Source of the DNA: Xestospongia muta
Lineage: Eukaryota; Porifera; Demospongiae; Haplosclerida; Petrosiidae
NCBI GenBank assembly: GCA_963693285.1
Contig: OY848917.1
Coordinates: forward strand, 9,176,192 to 9,240,191
Length of the DNA: 64,000 nt
Direction: 5' to 3'
Positions 14,901 through 27,400 of this stretch are shown one piece after another. The notes beneath the pieces are model-generated. The model did not search any database and was not told the DNA's origin. It saw nothing but the letters and a program-made list of their open reading frames with translations. Position 1 is the first letter of the stretch; each line of letters starts with the position of its first letter. A program made the position numbers and the translations under genes.

Positions 14901-16606
14901 TTACATTGAAATACACTTAGAATTTATGCTACATTATATCACACTTACCTGCTATTATATTGTAATGGGAACAGTAAAATCACAAGTAATCACAACAACA
15001 TAAAAATGGAACAAAATCAATAGAGTAAAAAAGAATTACATTGTAATATACTTAGAATTTATACTACATTATATCACACTTACTTGCTATTATATTGCAA
15101 TAGGAACAATCAGATCACAAGTAATCACAGCAACATATAAATGGAATAAATTGAATAGAGTAAAAAAGGATTACATTGAAATATATTTATGGAATGTATA
15201 CTACAGTATATCACACTTACTTGCTATTATATTGTAATGGGAACATTCAAATCACAAGTAATAACAACACCATAAAAATAGAACAAAATCAATAGAGTAA
15301 AAAAGGAATTACAATGTAATATAATTAGAATTTATACTACATTATATCACACTTACTAGCTATTATATTGTAATGGGAACATTAAAATCACAAGTAATCA
15401 CAACAACATAAAAATGGAACAAAATCAATACAGTAAAAAAGCATTACATTGAAATACACTTAGAATTTATACTACAATATATCACACTTACATCCTATTA
15501 TATTGTAATGGGAACATTCAGATCACAAGTAATCAAAGCAACATAAAAATGGAATAAAATCATTAGAGTAAAAAAAATTACATTGAAATATACTTATAGA
15601 ATTTATGCTACAGTATATCACACTTACTTGCTATTATATTGTAATGGGAACATTAAAATCACAAGTAATCACAACAACATAAAAATGGAACAAAATCAAT
15701 AGAGTAAAAAAGAATTACATTGTAATATACTTAGAATTTATACTACATTATATCACACTTACTAGCTATTATATTGGAATAGGAACATTCAGATCACAAG
15801 TAATCACAGCAACATAAAAATGGAATAAATTGAATAGAGTAAAAAAGCATTACATTGAAATATACTTAGAATTTATACTACATTATATCACACTTACTTG
15901 CTATTTTATTGTAATGGAACATTCAGATCACAAGTAATCAAAGCAACATAAAAATGGAATAAAATCATTAGAGTAAAAAAGAATTATATTGAAATACACT
16001 TAGCATTTATACTACATTATATCACACTTACTTGCTATTATATTGTATGGGAACATTCCGATCACAAGTAATCACAGCAACATAAAAATGAAATAAAATC
16101 AATAGAGTTAAAAAGCATTATATTGGAATACACGTAGAATTTATACTACATAATGTCACACTTACAATCTATTATATTGTAATGGGAACATTCAGATCAC
16201 AAGTAATCACAACAACATAAAAATGGAACAAAATCAATAGAGTAAAAAAGCATTACATTGAAATACACTTAGAATTTATACTACAATATATCACACTTAC
16301 ATCCTATTATATTGTAATGGAGCATTCAGATCACAAATAATCACAACAACATAAAAATGGAATAAAATCAAAAGAGTAAAGAAGCATTACATTGAAATAT
16401 ACTTAGAGTTTATACTACAATAAATCACACTTACATCCTATTATATTGTAATGGGAACATTCAGAACACAAATAATCACAGCAACATAAAAATGGGATAA
16501 AATTAATAGAGTATAAGGCATTACATTTAAAAACACATACTACATTATATCACACTTACAAGTTATTATATTGTAATGGGAACATTCAGATCACATGAAT
16601 CACATG

Positions 16607-16785
16607 AAAAAGTGAGTGTTACAAAACTGATCAAATCATCTGACACAGTATATTATGGTACAATTTATAAATAGCAATATCTTCAAGTAGTTTGGTGTGG
16701 TTACTATATAGGAATGTCCATATTGACACTACTACTTTGGACATGTTTTTTTTCTATGTGTTCTTTCTTTGTGTTTTTTCTTACA
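16607..16785. other. Non-satellite insert near the array end
   Basis: The monomer pattern stops near 16606 and a recognisable piece (ATCAATAGAGTAAAAAAGCAT) resumes near 16783. The intervening ~180 bp has no satellite homology, no ORF and no terminal repeats that I can see. It may be an insertion into the last monomer or just the array edge. Confidence 0.5.
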
Positions 16786-16940
16786 TCAATAGAGTAAAAA
16801 AGCATCACATTAACTTCGTGATTTGTGAAATGCAATAATCTTGAATTTCCATTAACATCATAAATTTAGGCTGTGCATTAATCTTTATGTTTTAATCTTA
16901 CATTACTATAATGTCTATGTTATGTCTTCCTTAATAATTA

Positions 16941-17692
16941 CTATACATTTATTTACACAGCTTAAAGATTACAGTAAAACGTATCCATTCTCATCACTTC
17001 AATTACCTTAGTAACAATGTTCAGCTTAGCTTTATGGTTGACTAATACTTCAACAGTCTTTGTATGTCCTACAAAACTTGCATAATGAAGGGCCGACCAT
17101 CCAGCCTATTGTAATAACAAACAAACTAGTAACAGTCAAATTAGACTACTAACAGTACAAACACAGACTTCATAAAAATATCTTGAGTTTTGATTGTCCA
17201 CTTTAATTGTTATGTCACAATATAATATTATCGTACATTGTCTAAATGTAGCTCATGTTAGACATGTATGACATGACTACATCCATTACTAATAAGTATT
17301 TTTTAAATTTTTAAAACAAATAATCAGCACTTGACAAAAATAAAACTTGTTGTTCTTCATGTTATCAACTATCGTTACATTAGTACTTCCATAGGAGGTA
17401 CATACAAGTATAATATACTTTTATTTCTAAAGAATTTTAAAAGATACTTCAAATATAAATAAGTCATGTTCACATCATGATGTTCATCACTATGTTTATG
17501 TGTGTACCTGAACTGATCATTTAAAAAGTCATAAAAACATGTCATCTTTATCTGTCAATTTGTGTTAAATAAGCAGGAAAATCAATCACTGGACATATTG
17601 TAAAACAATTACACTTCTTCCCTAATATTATCATGTGGATTTTGTATCCTGTTCTCCTTCCAATATTCATCTTATTGAGCATATTATTAAAG
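16941..17692. repeat. Right copy of the exon A direct repeat
   Basis: Partner of 2157-2906 at an offset of 14784 bp, with small indels only. The homology ends near 17692 in the intron. Beyond that point only a remnant of exon B survives. Confidence 0.88.
17007..17105 (-). CDS. Ankyrin-repeat exon, type A, upstream copy
   Basis: A 99-nt phase 0-0 exon with the same acceptor and donor as 2223-2321. It encodes AGWSALHYASFVGHTKTVEV at its start, and AKLN replaces ADLN near the end. In the mRNA it follows the exon at 18043-18135 and precedes the satellite intron (about 13.9 kb). The corresponding exon A to exon B intron elsewhere in the gene is only about 0.7 kb. Confidence 0.87.
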
Positions 17693-17812
17693 ACAATAAT
17701 TTTACCTGAACAGTATCACTACATTTACAAGACTCCAAAATAACAACTCTCTTTAAGGAAAAGTATTTTATTTTAGCCATACTTGATTTGTTGTATGTAC
17801 ATAAACACTTAC

Positions 17813-17828
17813 TCTGTTAACAAGGTCT
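17813..17828 (-). pseudogene. Remnant of a type B ankyrin exon
   Basis: The donor end of a type B exon (TTGTTAACAGA then GTAAGTGTTTATGTACATAC) is preserved with its downstream intron, but the rest of the exon and its acceptor are gone. This marks a deletion of most of one repeat upstream of exon A. Confidence 0.6.
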
Positions 17829-18042
17829 TGATATGTTTATTATTAAATAGGGAATTCAATACTGGAAGAATTGAATTCTTTCAGTTCAAAACATAACCTT
17901 ATCACTCCTAACTAATTATCATGATGATTATATCTGTACCCTTAAAAACAAGCCTAGTGTCAATTGCATAAAAAGGAAATATGTTTAGAAGGATTGCTTC
18001 ATTTTAATGTGTAAAGTTTAATGTTATAATAATAAAACTAAC

Positions 18043-18135
18043 TGAATCAGTAGCATTTACATCAGCTCCTCTGAAAATAGCATCTTTTATTCCTGACAAG
18101 TCACTTTCCTTAGCACATTTAATCAGACTGTCATC
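18043..18135 (-). CDS. First ankyrin-repeat exon (31 aa)
   Basis: An ATCATAG acceptor, 93 nt, then a GTTAGT donor, phase 0-0. The product starts DDSLIKCAKESDLSGIKDAI and ends GADVNATDS, which is typical of an N-terminal capping ankyrin repeat with a polar outer helix. An exon of the same 93-nt size and pattern lies on the other strand at 45538-45630, so this is a family-wide exon type. Confidence 0.82.
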
Positions 18136-20592
18136 CTATGATAAAAATAAAAACATTAAATGTATATGATAAAATTTCCATAATTTCAAAAGTTTTAAAA
18201 ACATAGTACCTGGTAGAGAAGAAAACATAAGAGTAAACAAACTACAATAACCATATTTCATTAATTAATAGTTTGTTATTATAATACAAGAAATCATACT
18301 TATCAGCTATTTTATAATGTATCCATATGTCAGGTAGTAATGTCAAACGTGAAACTGACTTTGATAATAGTCATACTATATAGCTCTATGTAGTCATTAT
18401 TCATGTTTATAAATGAAAAACTAATTTACACTCACGTTCCCAAGGGATATAGTTCATGAGATTACATAAGCTCAATTAATATACATGTAGATATTACAAA
18501 ATTACTAGTGTCATAAGTAATATGTATAATAAAATTGATTAATGGAACTTTCTGCATGCTGTCAATCACACTGTTTAAATATAGGTAGAGATGTCTGCAG
18601 TTTTATTAATCAGCTCACTACATTGCTAAAACTTGCTCAAAGACTGCTTGATAAGCAGCTAGTCAACTTTTGCTACTTTTCTTTTTAGATAATGTCCTTT
18701 CAAATTCATCATTATAAACAAAATTACTACTAAGCTGTGTACCATCAGAGCATGTAATATAGTGTTGACATGATGAAACACAAAAAGTTAATGACCACAC
18801 TGCAAGTGTGTTGCTATGCTAAAACTGTTTTTGTAGTGGAAGAGGATATATAGCTTCCTCTTGTGTCCTGTAATTATAATAGGAAATAATCTATACTACT
18901 TCTAGGTATGTCTAACAAAAAGAGTACTTGTTTATAGAGGGAGCTAATAAGAATATCTAAGTATATGTTCAAGCATTGATGAAAGAATAGAGGAAATGAA
19001 TTAAGCTAAATTTACTTAAAGAAATATTGTGAATGACTTCTGGTGTAATTAGCAATACATTGTCTGAATTTTGTCTATTAAACATCTAATTATTGAGGAA
19101 TGATAGAGGGAGTGGCTCTTAACTATAATGTTTTTTAAATCTTCATGTATTTTTAAGCTTTCATGAACAGTTTCATAATAGTTTTAAATAATAGCTAGTG
19201 TCTATGTCTTTGTGGCTATGACAAAAATCAATCAGTTTTGTAATTGTAACTTTTTCATTGTTAGCCATGAAAACATATGTAAATGGAATCTGTTTGGTCA
19301 ATAAAATTAGGTATTTATGATATAAACTAGTTCATATTCATCATTTGTTAATGTTGTTTCATTTATATTTTTAATGTATCTAATTATCTACAATACAACT
19401 AATATTACATAATACCAGTTTAGAAATCGATTCTTTAGCCTATATATGGCTATTATAGTAAGACATGACAAGTTAATGAAAGTGATTAATACATGATTGT
19501 CACATCTAGAGCAACAGTTAAGAGGAACTTCTCATTAAAAATAAAAGTTTAAAAGATGTTCCAAACAAGTCTAAACTTAAACGTATTTACTAGAATGGGG
19601 CTTATTAATTATTACTACTAACATTAATTTATTTTTATCCTTTAAATACTTAAAGAACTTCATAAACACAATGGACAAGATTCAAAACATAAAATGTAAT
19701 ATCACATCTGGGGTACATTTCAGTCCACCCACACTAGTATTCACCATTGATCTCTATAGAAATTATAGATGTTTTGTTCTCAAGAGTTAAAAAAAGTATA
19801 TGTCAATTTCAAAGCAAAATATATAACCTATGCAATTTACCCTAGTAACAACAATCCTTTTTCCTAAACAATTCTTACTTTAGGAATGTATACATTATAT
19901 TGTAGTTCATATTATGGAACTAGTCATTAAGCTTGATTGTCATAACAGAACTTAAATCTTGAAAAACATTATTTAGTGTTGTTTATTATTGAGATAACTA
20001 AGGTAAATTCTACAGGTATATCTGCTTTGAACTTGATAGACAATAGAGTATACTTTCTAAACCAACTAAATTTATGGCATATTCTTATAGAATTCAATGG
20101 AGAATACCTGTGTGGTTGACTGGAATGTATCTTAGATGTGGAATCATTTTTAATTTTGATTGATTGCATATTTTGTTGTCTTAAATGAAAAGTATTATTG
20201 GTTATTCCTACTGAGTACATCCATGTTCATAACTACAATCTTATACCTACTTCTATCATTCACATGAAAAATTGAACATTTGTTGAAATGGAACAGTACA
20301 CTGGATGACTTTGTCATATATCATGGTACCTAAACAATTATTTCATTTAAAGGAAAAAAGGGTGAAGTCAAAATGATCATTCCTATTATGTGATATCAGT
20401 TGCCTATTAAGATACTTATGTAAGTTTGTTGTGAATACAATAGTAACACATTTACACATTTGATGAAGAGGAGTTTACATGTATGTCAGGGATATGTGTA
20501 TATTACAAGTCTTGTGGACTTTATAACCAGCCACATATAATAATGATGTTCACAGTTTTTATGCAAAATTAAATTTGAATTAGTAAACTTAC
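18136..20592. other. Long AT-rich intron, no gene seen
   Basis: Both strands were read. I see no ankyrin-like exon, RNA gene or clear repeat. A short minus ORF (19969-20220) has no recognisable domain and is probably chance. Confidence 0.5.
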
Positions 20593-20635
20593 AGCCCACA
20601 TTATGTCCTTCTTAGTCAGTCCTATAGTTGTGTTT
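20593..20635 (-). CDS. Candidate upstream exon of the ankyrin gene
   Basis: A TTTCTTTAG acceptor, 43 nt, then a GTAAG donor. In the frame that joins the next exon at phase 0 it reads NTTIGLTKKDIMWA and continues into DDSLIKCAK without a stop. It enters in phase 1, so an earlier exon is needed, and no start codon was located. Support is splice sites plus frame only. Confidence 0.5.
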
Positions 20636-21177
20636 CTAAAGAAAAGATAATGCACATAAAAATGGAATAGTTAACTATACTCAGAAATACCACTAGTGGA
20701 GTTATAATAATACATTATTAACAGAGTTGGCAAAATGTATACAAGAAATAATGTACTAAAACTGGTAGCTTTAGTACTAATTCATTATGATAGAACACTT
20801 GAAGAAATTTGTGTAATTGTACATAAGGTATGTTGACAGCATACAAATATGATTCTTTTTAACAAACAACATGAAAACACAAGATGTTATGAGAATTTTT
20901 CAGGTAACATAACAAATACAAATTTAAATGCAAAAGAAGTGAGTTTACTAGTGATTGAATACAATTTTGGTCTGATTTAAATTTTTCCTAGCTCTTTATT
21001 TGATTTTTGTTATTTATGTTTTCACCATTGTTATAAATGACATTTTCTATCTTTTACAAACATTTTGTTACAATAAGAAAATGCTTGCACCAGCATTCAA
21101 AATATACAAGTTTGCATTTATCACATCATATACAGAAATGCAAACAAAGCCAATAACTTTATATTTTACAGAATCCA

Positions 21178-21330
21178 CAGGTAGACATTCCAATTCATAT
21201 TTCCAATTACAATCAAACGGGCTTATACAAAGTTGGATGTTCGTCCTCAGATTCTGTAAATGACAATACTGAGATGAAATTTCCATCCTTAGTTTCCATA
21301 TATGGAATGTCTGTCCTCAGTTTCTGTACA
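21178..21330. repeat. Dispersed repeat, copy 1 (inverted relative to 51425-51575)
   Basis: Segments such as ACATTCCAATTCATATTTCC and TCCATCCTTAGTTTCCATAT match the reverse complement of 51425-51575. Within each copy a CATTCCAAT...GTCC motif recurs in both directions, suggesting a foldback element. The surrounding 20640-21640 shows no supported gene; short overlapping ORFs here are unconvincing. Confidence 0.6.
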
Positions 21331-21644
21331 TAACAAACCTACAATATACAATCAAAATCAGTAATCCAACCTAATTGGACATGTCTCACTGATGCTTGTC
21401 TAAGAGACACCTGCATTTTATTAGGTAAAAAGAAAAGCGTAATTCAAATGTAAATTTTGCATGTACTAAGAATGGAATAAGGAATAAAGAATTAAAAATA
21501 TAACTAGGTCATTAATTGGAATTTTCAAAATACGCAAAAGTGCATGAAAGAAATAGGAATTGGAATGTAAAGTACGAAGCATCATCTGTAAACTATACAT
21601 GTTGCTACAGCCTGCTAGTATCATATATTACACATGACACATGC

Positions 21645-22862
21645 ATAGGGGTAGAACAGGGGGGTAGGGGGGGCTAATGCCCCCCCCCCACCTTTTGTGA
21701 AGGAAGGACTTAGCACCCTCCCAATATTGCAGATTCAGTCCACATGGCAACCTATCAGAGAATGTTTAATGTATTGTCTAATTTCATCAAAATATCCCCC
21801 AAGCGCTTATCACTGTTTGAACTTATGCAATCTGAGCTTTCTTCTGGTTTACTTTCCTTTAATCTTATGTTCAACTCAGTGGACAGTAAGAACGGGAACC
21901 ATACTTACCATCATTCAAAACTACAAAGTATTGGACGATGAGTTGGACCTTTTAAGTCAAGATACAGATGCCGTTAAAGCAACTTCCAAAGCTTCTGGGT
22001 TGCTCATAAATATGGAACAGTTTCACACTTACTTTGGATTAAGATTATCATATATGATGTTTGTTACAACTGAACAACTAGCAACTACATTACAGAGGAA
22101 GGATATTACTGCTCAGATGTGTAGCCAAGGCAGCCAGGTCGCAATAAAGTTCTTAGAACCCAACAAACTGAGGGAACTTCAATTCTTTTTATAATGCCAT
22201 TGTTGCTAAATCACAAGACTAAATGACAGAACCAAAACTACCACGCAAACGACAACCACCTAAACAGATGGGAGATTCCGATGTTTTCCATCCAAAAATA
22301 CCACAAGAATTCTTTCACCATTTGTATTATGAGGCCATAGATATAACAGCAAGTGAAATTTCATGACGATTTCAACAGAAGGGTTTGAGGATTCTTAATG
22401 AGATAGAAAATATTTAATACCATCTTGCAATGGTATTTTTACAAAACCATCAAATGAGTTCATTGACATTTACAAAGGGCATGTAGATTTTGAGAGATTG
22501 ATGCCACAGTTTTCAATGCTACCAGAACTGATAAAAGTTGCGAATAGGGAGAGTTCAATTACAGTCAAGAGGCGACTGCAATCAGCACCATATGTGAATT
22601 AATAAACACTACACTTAGAAAGGCAATGTTTTCAGAAATTCATAAACTTCTTTGTCTATATTTAACTGTTCCCATGACTTTCACTTCAACTGAGCATACA
22701 TTTTCGACCTTAAAAAGACTGAAGAACTACTTGCATTCGAATATGTCACAAGAGCGTTTGAACCATGTCATCATTTTACATACTCACAAAGAATGCATAG
22801 ATAAGATAAACTTGAAAGAAATAGCAGGAGAAGTTGTCACTTTTAATGATTGTAGATTTTAA
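21645..22862 (+). mobile_element. Decayed hAT transposase (DUF4371/ZMYM1-like)
   Basis: A 5' G-run/C-run hairpin (GGGGGGGCTAATGCCCCCCC, 21665-21690) is followed by fragments of a hAT transposase in shifting frames. CSTQWTVR at about 21857 corresponds to the family's CPTRWTVR motif, then YKVLDDELD and MEQFHTYFG. Further on KLPRKRQPPKQ and YYEAIDITASEIS are in another frame. The C-terminal dimerisation region at 22626-22862 reads TSTEHTFSTLKRLKNYLHS, then MSQERLNHVIILH. The zinc finger and the first catalytic part are missing. Frameshifts and stops make it inactive. Its better-preserved relative lies at 28963-31013. Confidence 0.82.
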
Positions 22863-23040
22863 CACTTTGGGCATTTTTTGATTAGTTATTATCAGCATGT
22901 ACATGTACCTCTGATTATTACCTAATAAACTGCTAGTTTAAAGGGCACAAACTGAATAGAATAACAATTATTAATACAAAATTAAGGTATTAAAGTACAG
23001 GATATAGTATCATTATTAAGACAGAGATAAAAAAGTGATT

Positions 23041-23607
23041 GATAGTATATGATAGGTTTTAGTGTGATAAGTGATGGTTAGTTGATGGTTGGTAAAGAAG
23101 CATATTTACTTTAGATATAAAAGTAATTATAGATGAGCTAGATTTTACATGATAAGGAAGTGAATTCCACAGAGAGACGAGCTTTAGAATGGACAGATTG
23201 GATGTAAGGAAACCATAATAAGTGATAATAATGCCAAATATTTAAAGGAGCATGATAGAGGAGATACCATCAAGACCAGAAGCAGTGTCAATAGGAATAC
23301 AAGAAATGAGACTGCAAATTTCATCAGGGTTACAGAGGAAATCTGGAGAGTTGTCATGTAGTGAAGTATAGAGATTATGAGCCAGAGGAGGTAAAGGGGC
23401 AGTTGACTTGTTGAAGCAGGAGAAGTATTGATTTAGGACATTTGCTTTAGAATAAGATGAAGTTACAGGAGAACCAATATGGATAAGGGAGGGAATGGAA
23501 GTCTTAGAAAATGTACGGACAAATGCCAGAAGAAAGAGACGGTGTATCCAAAGTCTGGAGAAAATACCACCTGTCAATTGCAATAGAAGAAATGAGCAAC
23601 CTTGCAA
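23041..23607 (-). mobile_element. Internally deleted LINE (non-LTR) retrotransposon
   Basis: On the minus strand the first part carries the linker into the reverse transcriptase, with SKANVLNQYFSCF and then TASGLDGISSIML, where CR1/L2-like elements have KASGPDGIP. Right after a stop near 23240 comes the other end of such an ORF, LVSLWNSLPYHVKSSSSI, matching the family's WNSLP tail. Nearly all of the reverse transcriptase between them is gone. A stop follows NHHLSH near 23058. Confidence 0.72.
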
Positions 23608-23865
23608 TAGTTATAAATTCAAAGAACTTAAAAATCAACAGAGCCAGTTCTAAAGTCTTACATATCATCAACTACACCAACGTTAACACCTTTACCTTCA
23701 CAAGTCTCCACTGACATACGTTATCCAGTTTGTATTATTGTTAGACATTTTGTTAAATTTGTCCAGTAGAAATTACAGGCTTTGTTGAGTATTGTATTAG
23801 ATAAATATTGACTAGTTGTGCTTACATATATTATTGTTTAAACTTGTTGTGTTTGTGTAGGCCTA

Positions 23866-24416
23866 AGTGTAAATTCTTTTAGTAGTCCATGTACTCCCAT
23901 GTACATCTGACCCCAGTGTATATCCTGGTCAGCTTTTTCCACCAATATCACAAATGGAACAAGTAAAATTCAACAGTTAATGAGAAAGAATTGCCTCAAA
24001 AATTAGCATTACCATTTCTTCCTTCCATTACATCACATTCACAATCTACTTCATCTACTAAGCCTTCAGTCACAACTACAAATTCAAGCACTACAACATT
24101 TACCCAAGGTAGGTCATACATTAATTGTAAGGCCATTATTATTAGTAATGTCTAGTACTGATCTGTATTGATAATGACTGTATTTGTGTAGGTTTATATG
24201 CAAACCCTTGTAGTAGTCCTTGTTCATATCCACATGATCAAAGTGTACATTCAAATCAGCTTATATAACCTCTGTTAGAAGTGGAGCAAACTGATATATA
24301 GTTTATCACATGAAGAAGAATTGACACTATCTATTCCATCTAGCAATGCTATATCACAATCATCTCCTTTGTCCTCTCCATCCTTTCTTTCACCGCCAAA
24401 AGAATGTGGTACACAT
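23866..24416 (+). pseudogene. Two copies of a Ser/Thr/Pro-rich exon, 5' part of the MULE-like relic
   Basis: Two similar exon-like segments (about 23866-24108 and 24193-24416) each follow a TGTGTAG acceptor and contain related stretches ending SSPC. Both carry in-frame stops, then a Ser/Thr-rich tail. The second is followed by the next candidate exon at 24486. They look like a tandemly duplicated upstream exon of the transposase-like gene downstream; no domain is recognised. Confidence 0.45.
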
Positions 24417-24485
24417 ATAGTTATACCTTAAATGTTACTACGTATTCATTACTAAATAATGTATTTGAAATTGTTTCTCTCATCT

Positions 24486-27400
24486 AGATAAAGAAAGGCA
24501 TGACAATAGTACAGTTACATCTCTCAAGTCAGGACGAAGGATATATCTTCATCAATTATTGTCAACTACAACACCAGTTATTGATCAGAATAATCAAGCA
24601 ATGAATGTTCCTAAACCGATACTGATGATACTTGAGCAGTTGAAGAAAAATGCTGACCTATTAACTTCTGTCATGACACGCATTACAGAATAAGAGTCTG
24701 AAATTGGCAGTATAAAAGAAAAAGTAGAAGCCATTGAATTCAGTTGTTATGGTGGGAAGAGAAATAAGTATAGAAAAAAAAATTCAAGGAGACATTCATT
24801 ACAGTTAGCATAAGTTACTAAGTTTCAGATTTATCACTTCACTACTACAGCGAGAGACAAGACGAGTATATAACATTCTTTAGAATGAGAATGAGTCCTT
24901 CACTGGTTGCCAGATAGGGAAAGGGTTAGTTTTAATATTTGGTTTTGTATTTTACTTCTTATTTTTGCGTATGCATTAGCAAAACATACAATAGTATTGA
25001 AAACAAGAGAGTTGTTGATACTTTATTAAAAGCAGTGAAAGCACTGAATCCAGTATTTCTGACTGATGATATCTCTGGTTAGTTAAAATTTAATGTTGTT
25101 CAGCACATTCATTGTGTCATAGTATGATCATCACAAGCTAAGAGGCAACTTCTGAAGAGAGTCTGAGGGCCTTTCTAATCTCGAAATCTACCAGATGATA
25201 TTCCCAGATGGTTTAACCTTGCTTAAAAACACATTTATTATAGAAATGTATATTTTATTCTATATAACAGTGATGGTTTCATGCAATATCATTTCAACAA
25301 TTTAAGGAAATGACAAAAATATGACATATAATTAACTTTTACTGTCAAATTTAACATAGCTAGATTAGTCAAGGATATGTCACCTTTCATTGCCATGATA
25401 GGTGCTAGCTATAGTGCCCAACCTGCATTTGTAAATCTACAGTATAGTTGGAACAATCCTTGATACCAAACATGTAAGAACATTTGACCTATACTAAATC
25501 AATAATGAAGAGATAATGATACAGTATTGTTGTGTTTTATTCTAGTGGCACATCGCAGATTGTTCATTGTTGTTGGGGAAACTTCTCATCTTATACTGAT
25601 CTTCAGGTTAAAATAAAAGTGTATGAAGCTAAAAATTCAGTTCAGCTATTTTGCAGAGATTCTGGAACTCTCAATGCTGCAAGTAGGAGAGTTCCAAAGC
25701 AGGTTGATGGGGCAAACAAACACTTGTGCTTTTTTAGTCTTCATTTTGCTTGTGTTTTTGGTGGTAAAGACTATAAAAATAAATCAACTGGCACTAGAAC
25801 TAATCAAAGGTGAGTTTTATGTGATTAGATCACCAACTATTTACTTTTATGCACTTTAAGCACTTTGAAGCAAGGTTGTGAATTTGGAATAAAATTCATA
25901 CTAAGTTTTCATAACCAATGTCCAAAAGTGTCCAGTGTTATTGAAGATCACAATCATGACATCAGTAAAGTAACAACCACTTACCTGTTCTTATACATTG
26001 CAATTATACTTGATTCTATGAATAGAAAATCTTTGACCATTTGCCTCGCCAAAGAAGACTTGATCATGATGAGAAAACAAAAACAGCAAAGCTGTTAGAA
26101 AAGAAAGTAAATAAAAAGCTACTTCAGCAACACTTGACAAGCAGTACTGGAAAGGTTGTTACTCTAAAGGATATATAACAAATGTTCAAACTGATATACA
26201 CCAAAGCTCTGACAGTAATAACTTGGACACATTAGTACAATGGTTATAAGATATGGAAAGTATAACACCATTGCATAAAAAGTTTGTTTATTTTCTATTC
26301 ATCCAGGTTCTACAGTTGAACTTTACACTAATAATGAGAATGAGTTTACAGGACTTTTTTCAGGATTCTATTATGAAGGTAACTTTTTCTTCATACCCTG
26401 AACTCCTCATGGTAGATGCAGAATGAGTTTCGTATTCCACTTTACCTACTTATTGTTGATAGCAATGGACAAAGTGAAATTATTGGAAAGTATTTGACCT
26501 CATAAGAAACACAAGAAACTATTATGAAAATGGTGAAATGAAGTCATAACTTATGTTGGACGAATACAAGAGTGATAATGATGGATAAAGATTTTGTTGA
26601 AAGATCAGTATTTTGTGATGAGTTTCCAAATGCAAGATTACTTCTTTGCATATTTCACACGTTACAAACTTTTTGAAGAGAACTCACTAGTCAAAAATGA
26701 GATTGCAGTCTAATGAACACAAATATGTCCTTGAATTATTTCAAAAGATTGTTTGTTCAATGTCAGTAGAGTATGATGAATTATATGAACAACTTCTACA
26801 ATGTTGGTATCGCTCTGTTATTGGTTATTACAATTCAAATTGGCAACCAATGCAATTCAACACCAATGCATGGGTGCACTGTTATCAAGTTTCACAATCA
26901 ACATTGGGTGAGAGAACTACGAATAGGTTGGAATGTATAAACTCGTACATGAAGAGTGTATCCTCATGCTATATTGATTGCCTGCTTTTTTCAACCAGTT
27001 TTTTGTTCTTTTGTCTTGTTTGAGAAACGAGCTTAACCATGCTTCATTGATGGCATTGATAAAAAATGTTAAAGTAATTAGCATTACATTCACCTCAAGA
27101 GCAGTAGGCCAAGTTAGTGACACCCTATGCTCTTTCCCTTCTTTGAAAAGCAATTATCACTTCATAATAGAGTTACGTTTCAGAGGATTTTACTACTGGT
27201 TTTACTAAGGAATCATGAGAAGGTAGCCTGTCTGTGTCATCTCAAGAGTGTCAATGTACTTTCTGGAAAAGCATGAAGCTTCCATGTCAATACATATTTA
27301 CCTATCGAGATCTAAAAGATTTGCCAGATTTTTGATAAAAGTGTTGATAAACATTGGACAATGTCTTACCTCAGAAGTATATTACCACAAAAAAGAGTAC

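Larger units (their letters stand above)
3187..16606. repeat. Satellite array, ~135-bp monomer, about 100 copies, inside the ankyrin-gene intron
   Basis: Roughly 13.4 kb of head-to-tail AT-rich monomers of about 135 bp. On the plus strand each contains a CAGATCACAAGTAATCACAG-like segment, a CATTGAAATACACTTAG-like segment, and CACTTAC-NNN-CTATTATATTGTAAT. Read on the ankyrin-gene strand, the last becomes a TAATAG acceptor-like motif, a variable triplet, then the GTAAGTGTG donor-like motif. The real ankyrin exons of this gene also use GTAAGTGT donors, and exon A uses an ATTACAATAG acceptor, so the monomer may derive from intron ends with the exon collapsed. There is no long ORF. Some monomers are truncated (for example near 6738 and 8331). 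Confidence 0.95.

Noticed and set aside
3187..16606. CRISPR array
   Set aside because: The array has ~135-bp whole-monomer periodicity without regular unique spacers, and lies in an intron of a eukaryotic ankyrin gene. The only hypervariable part is 3 bp.
3187..16606. Translated tandem-repeat protein
   Set aside because: No frame stays open across even one or two monomers on either strand, and stops are frequent.
21000..21286. Small proteins on both strands (87 and 72 aa)
   Set aside because: They overlap antisense to each other and lie partly in a dispersed repeat, with no domain or splice support.
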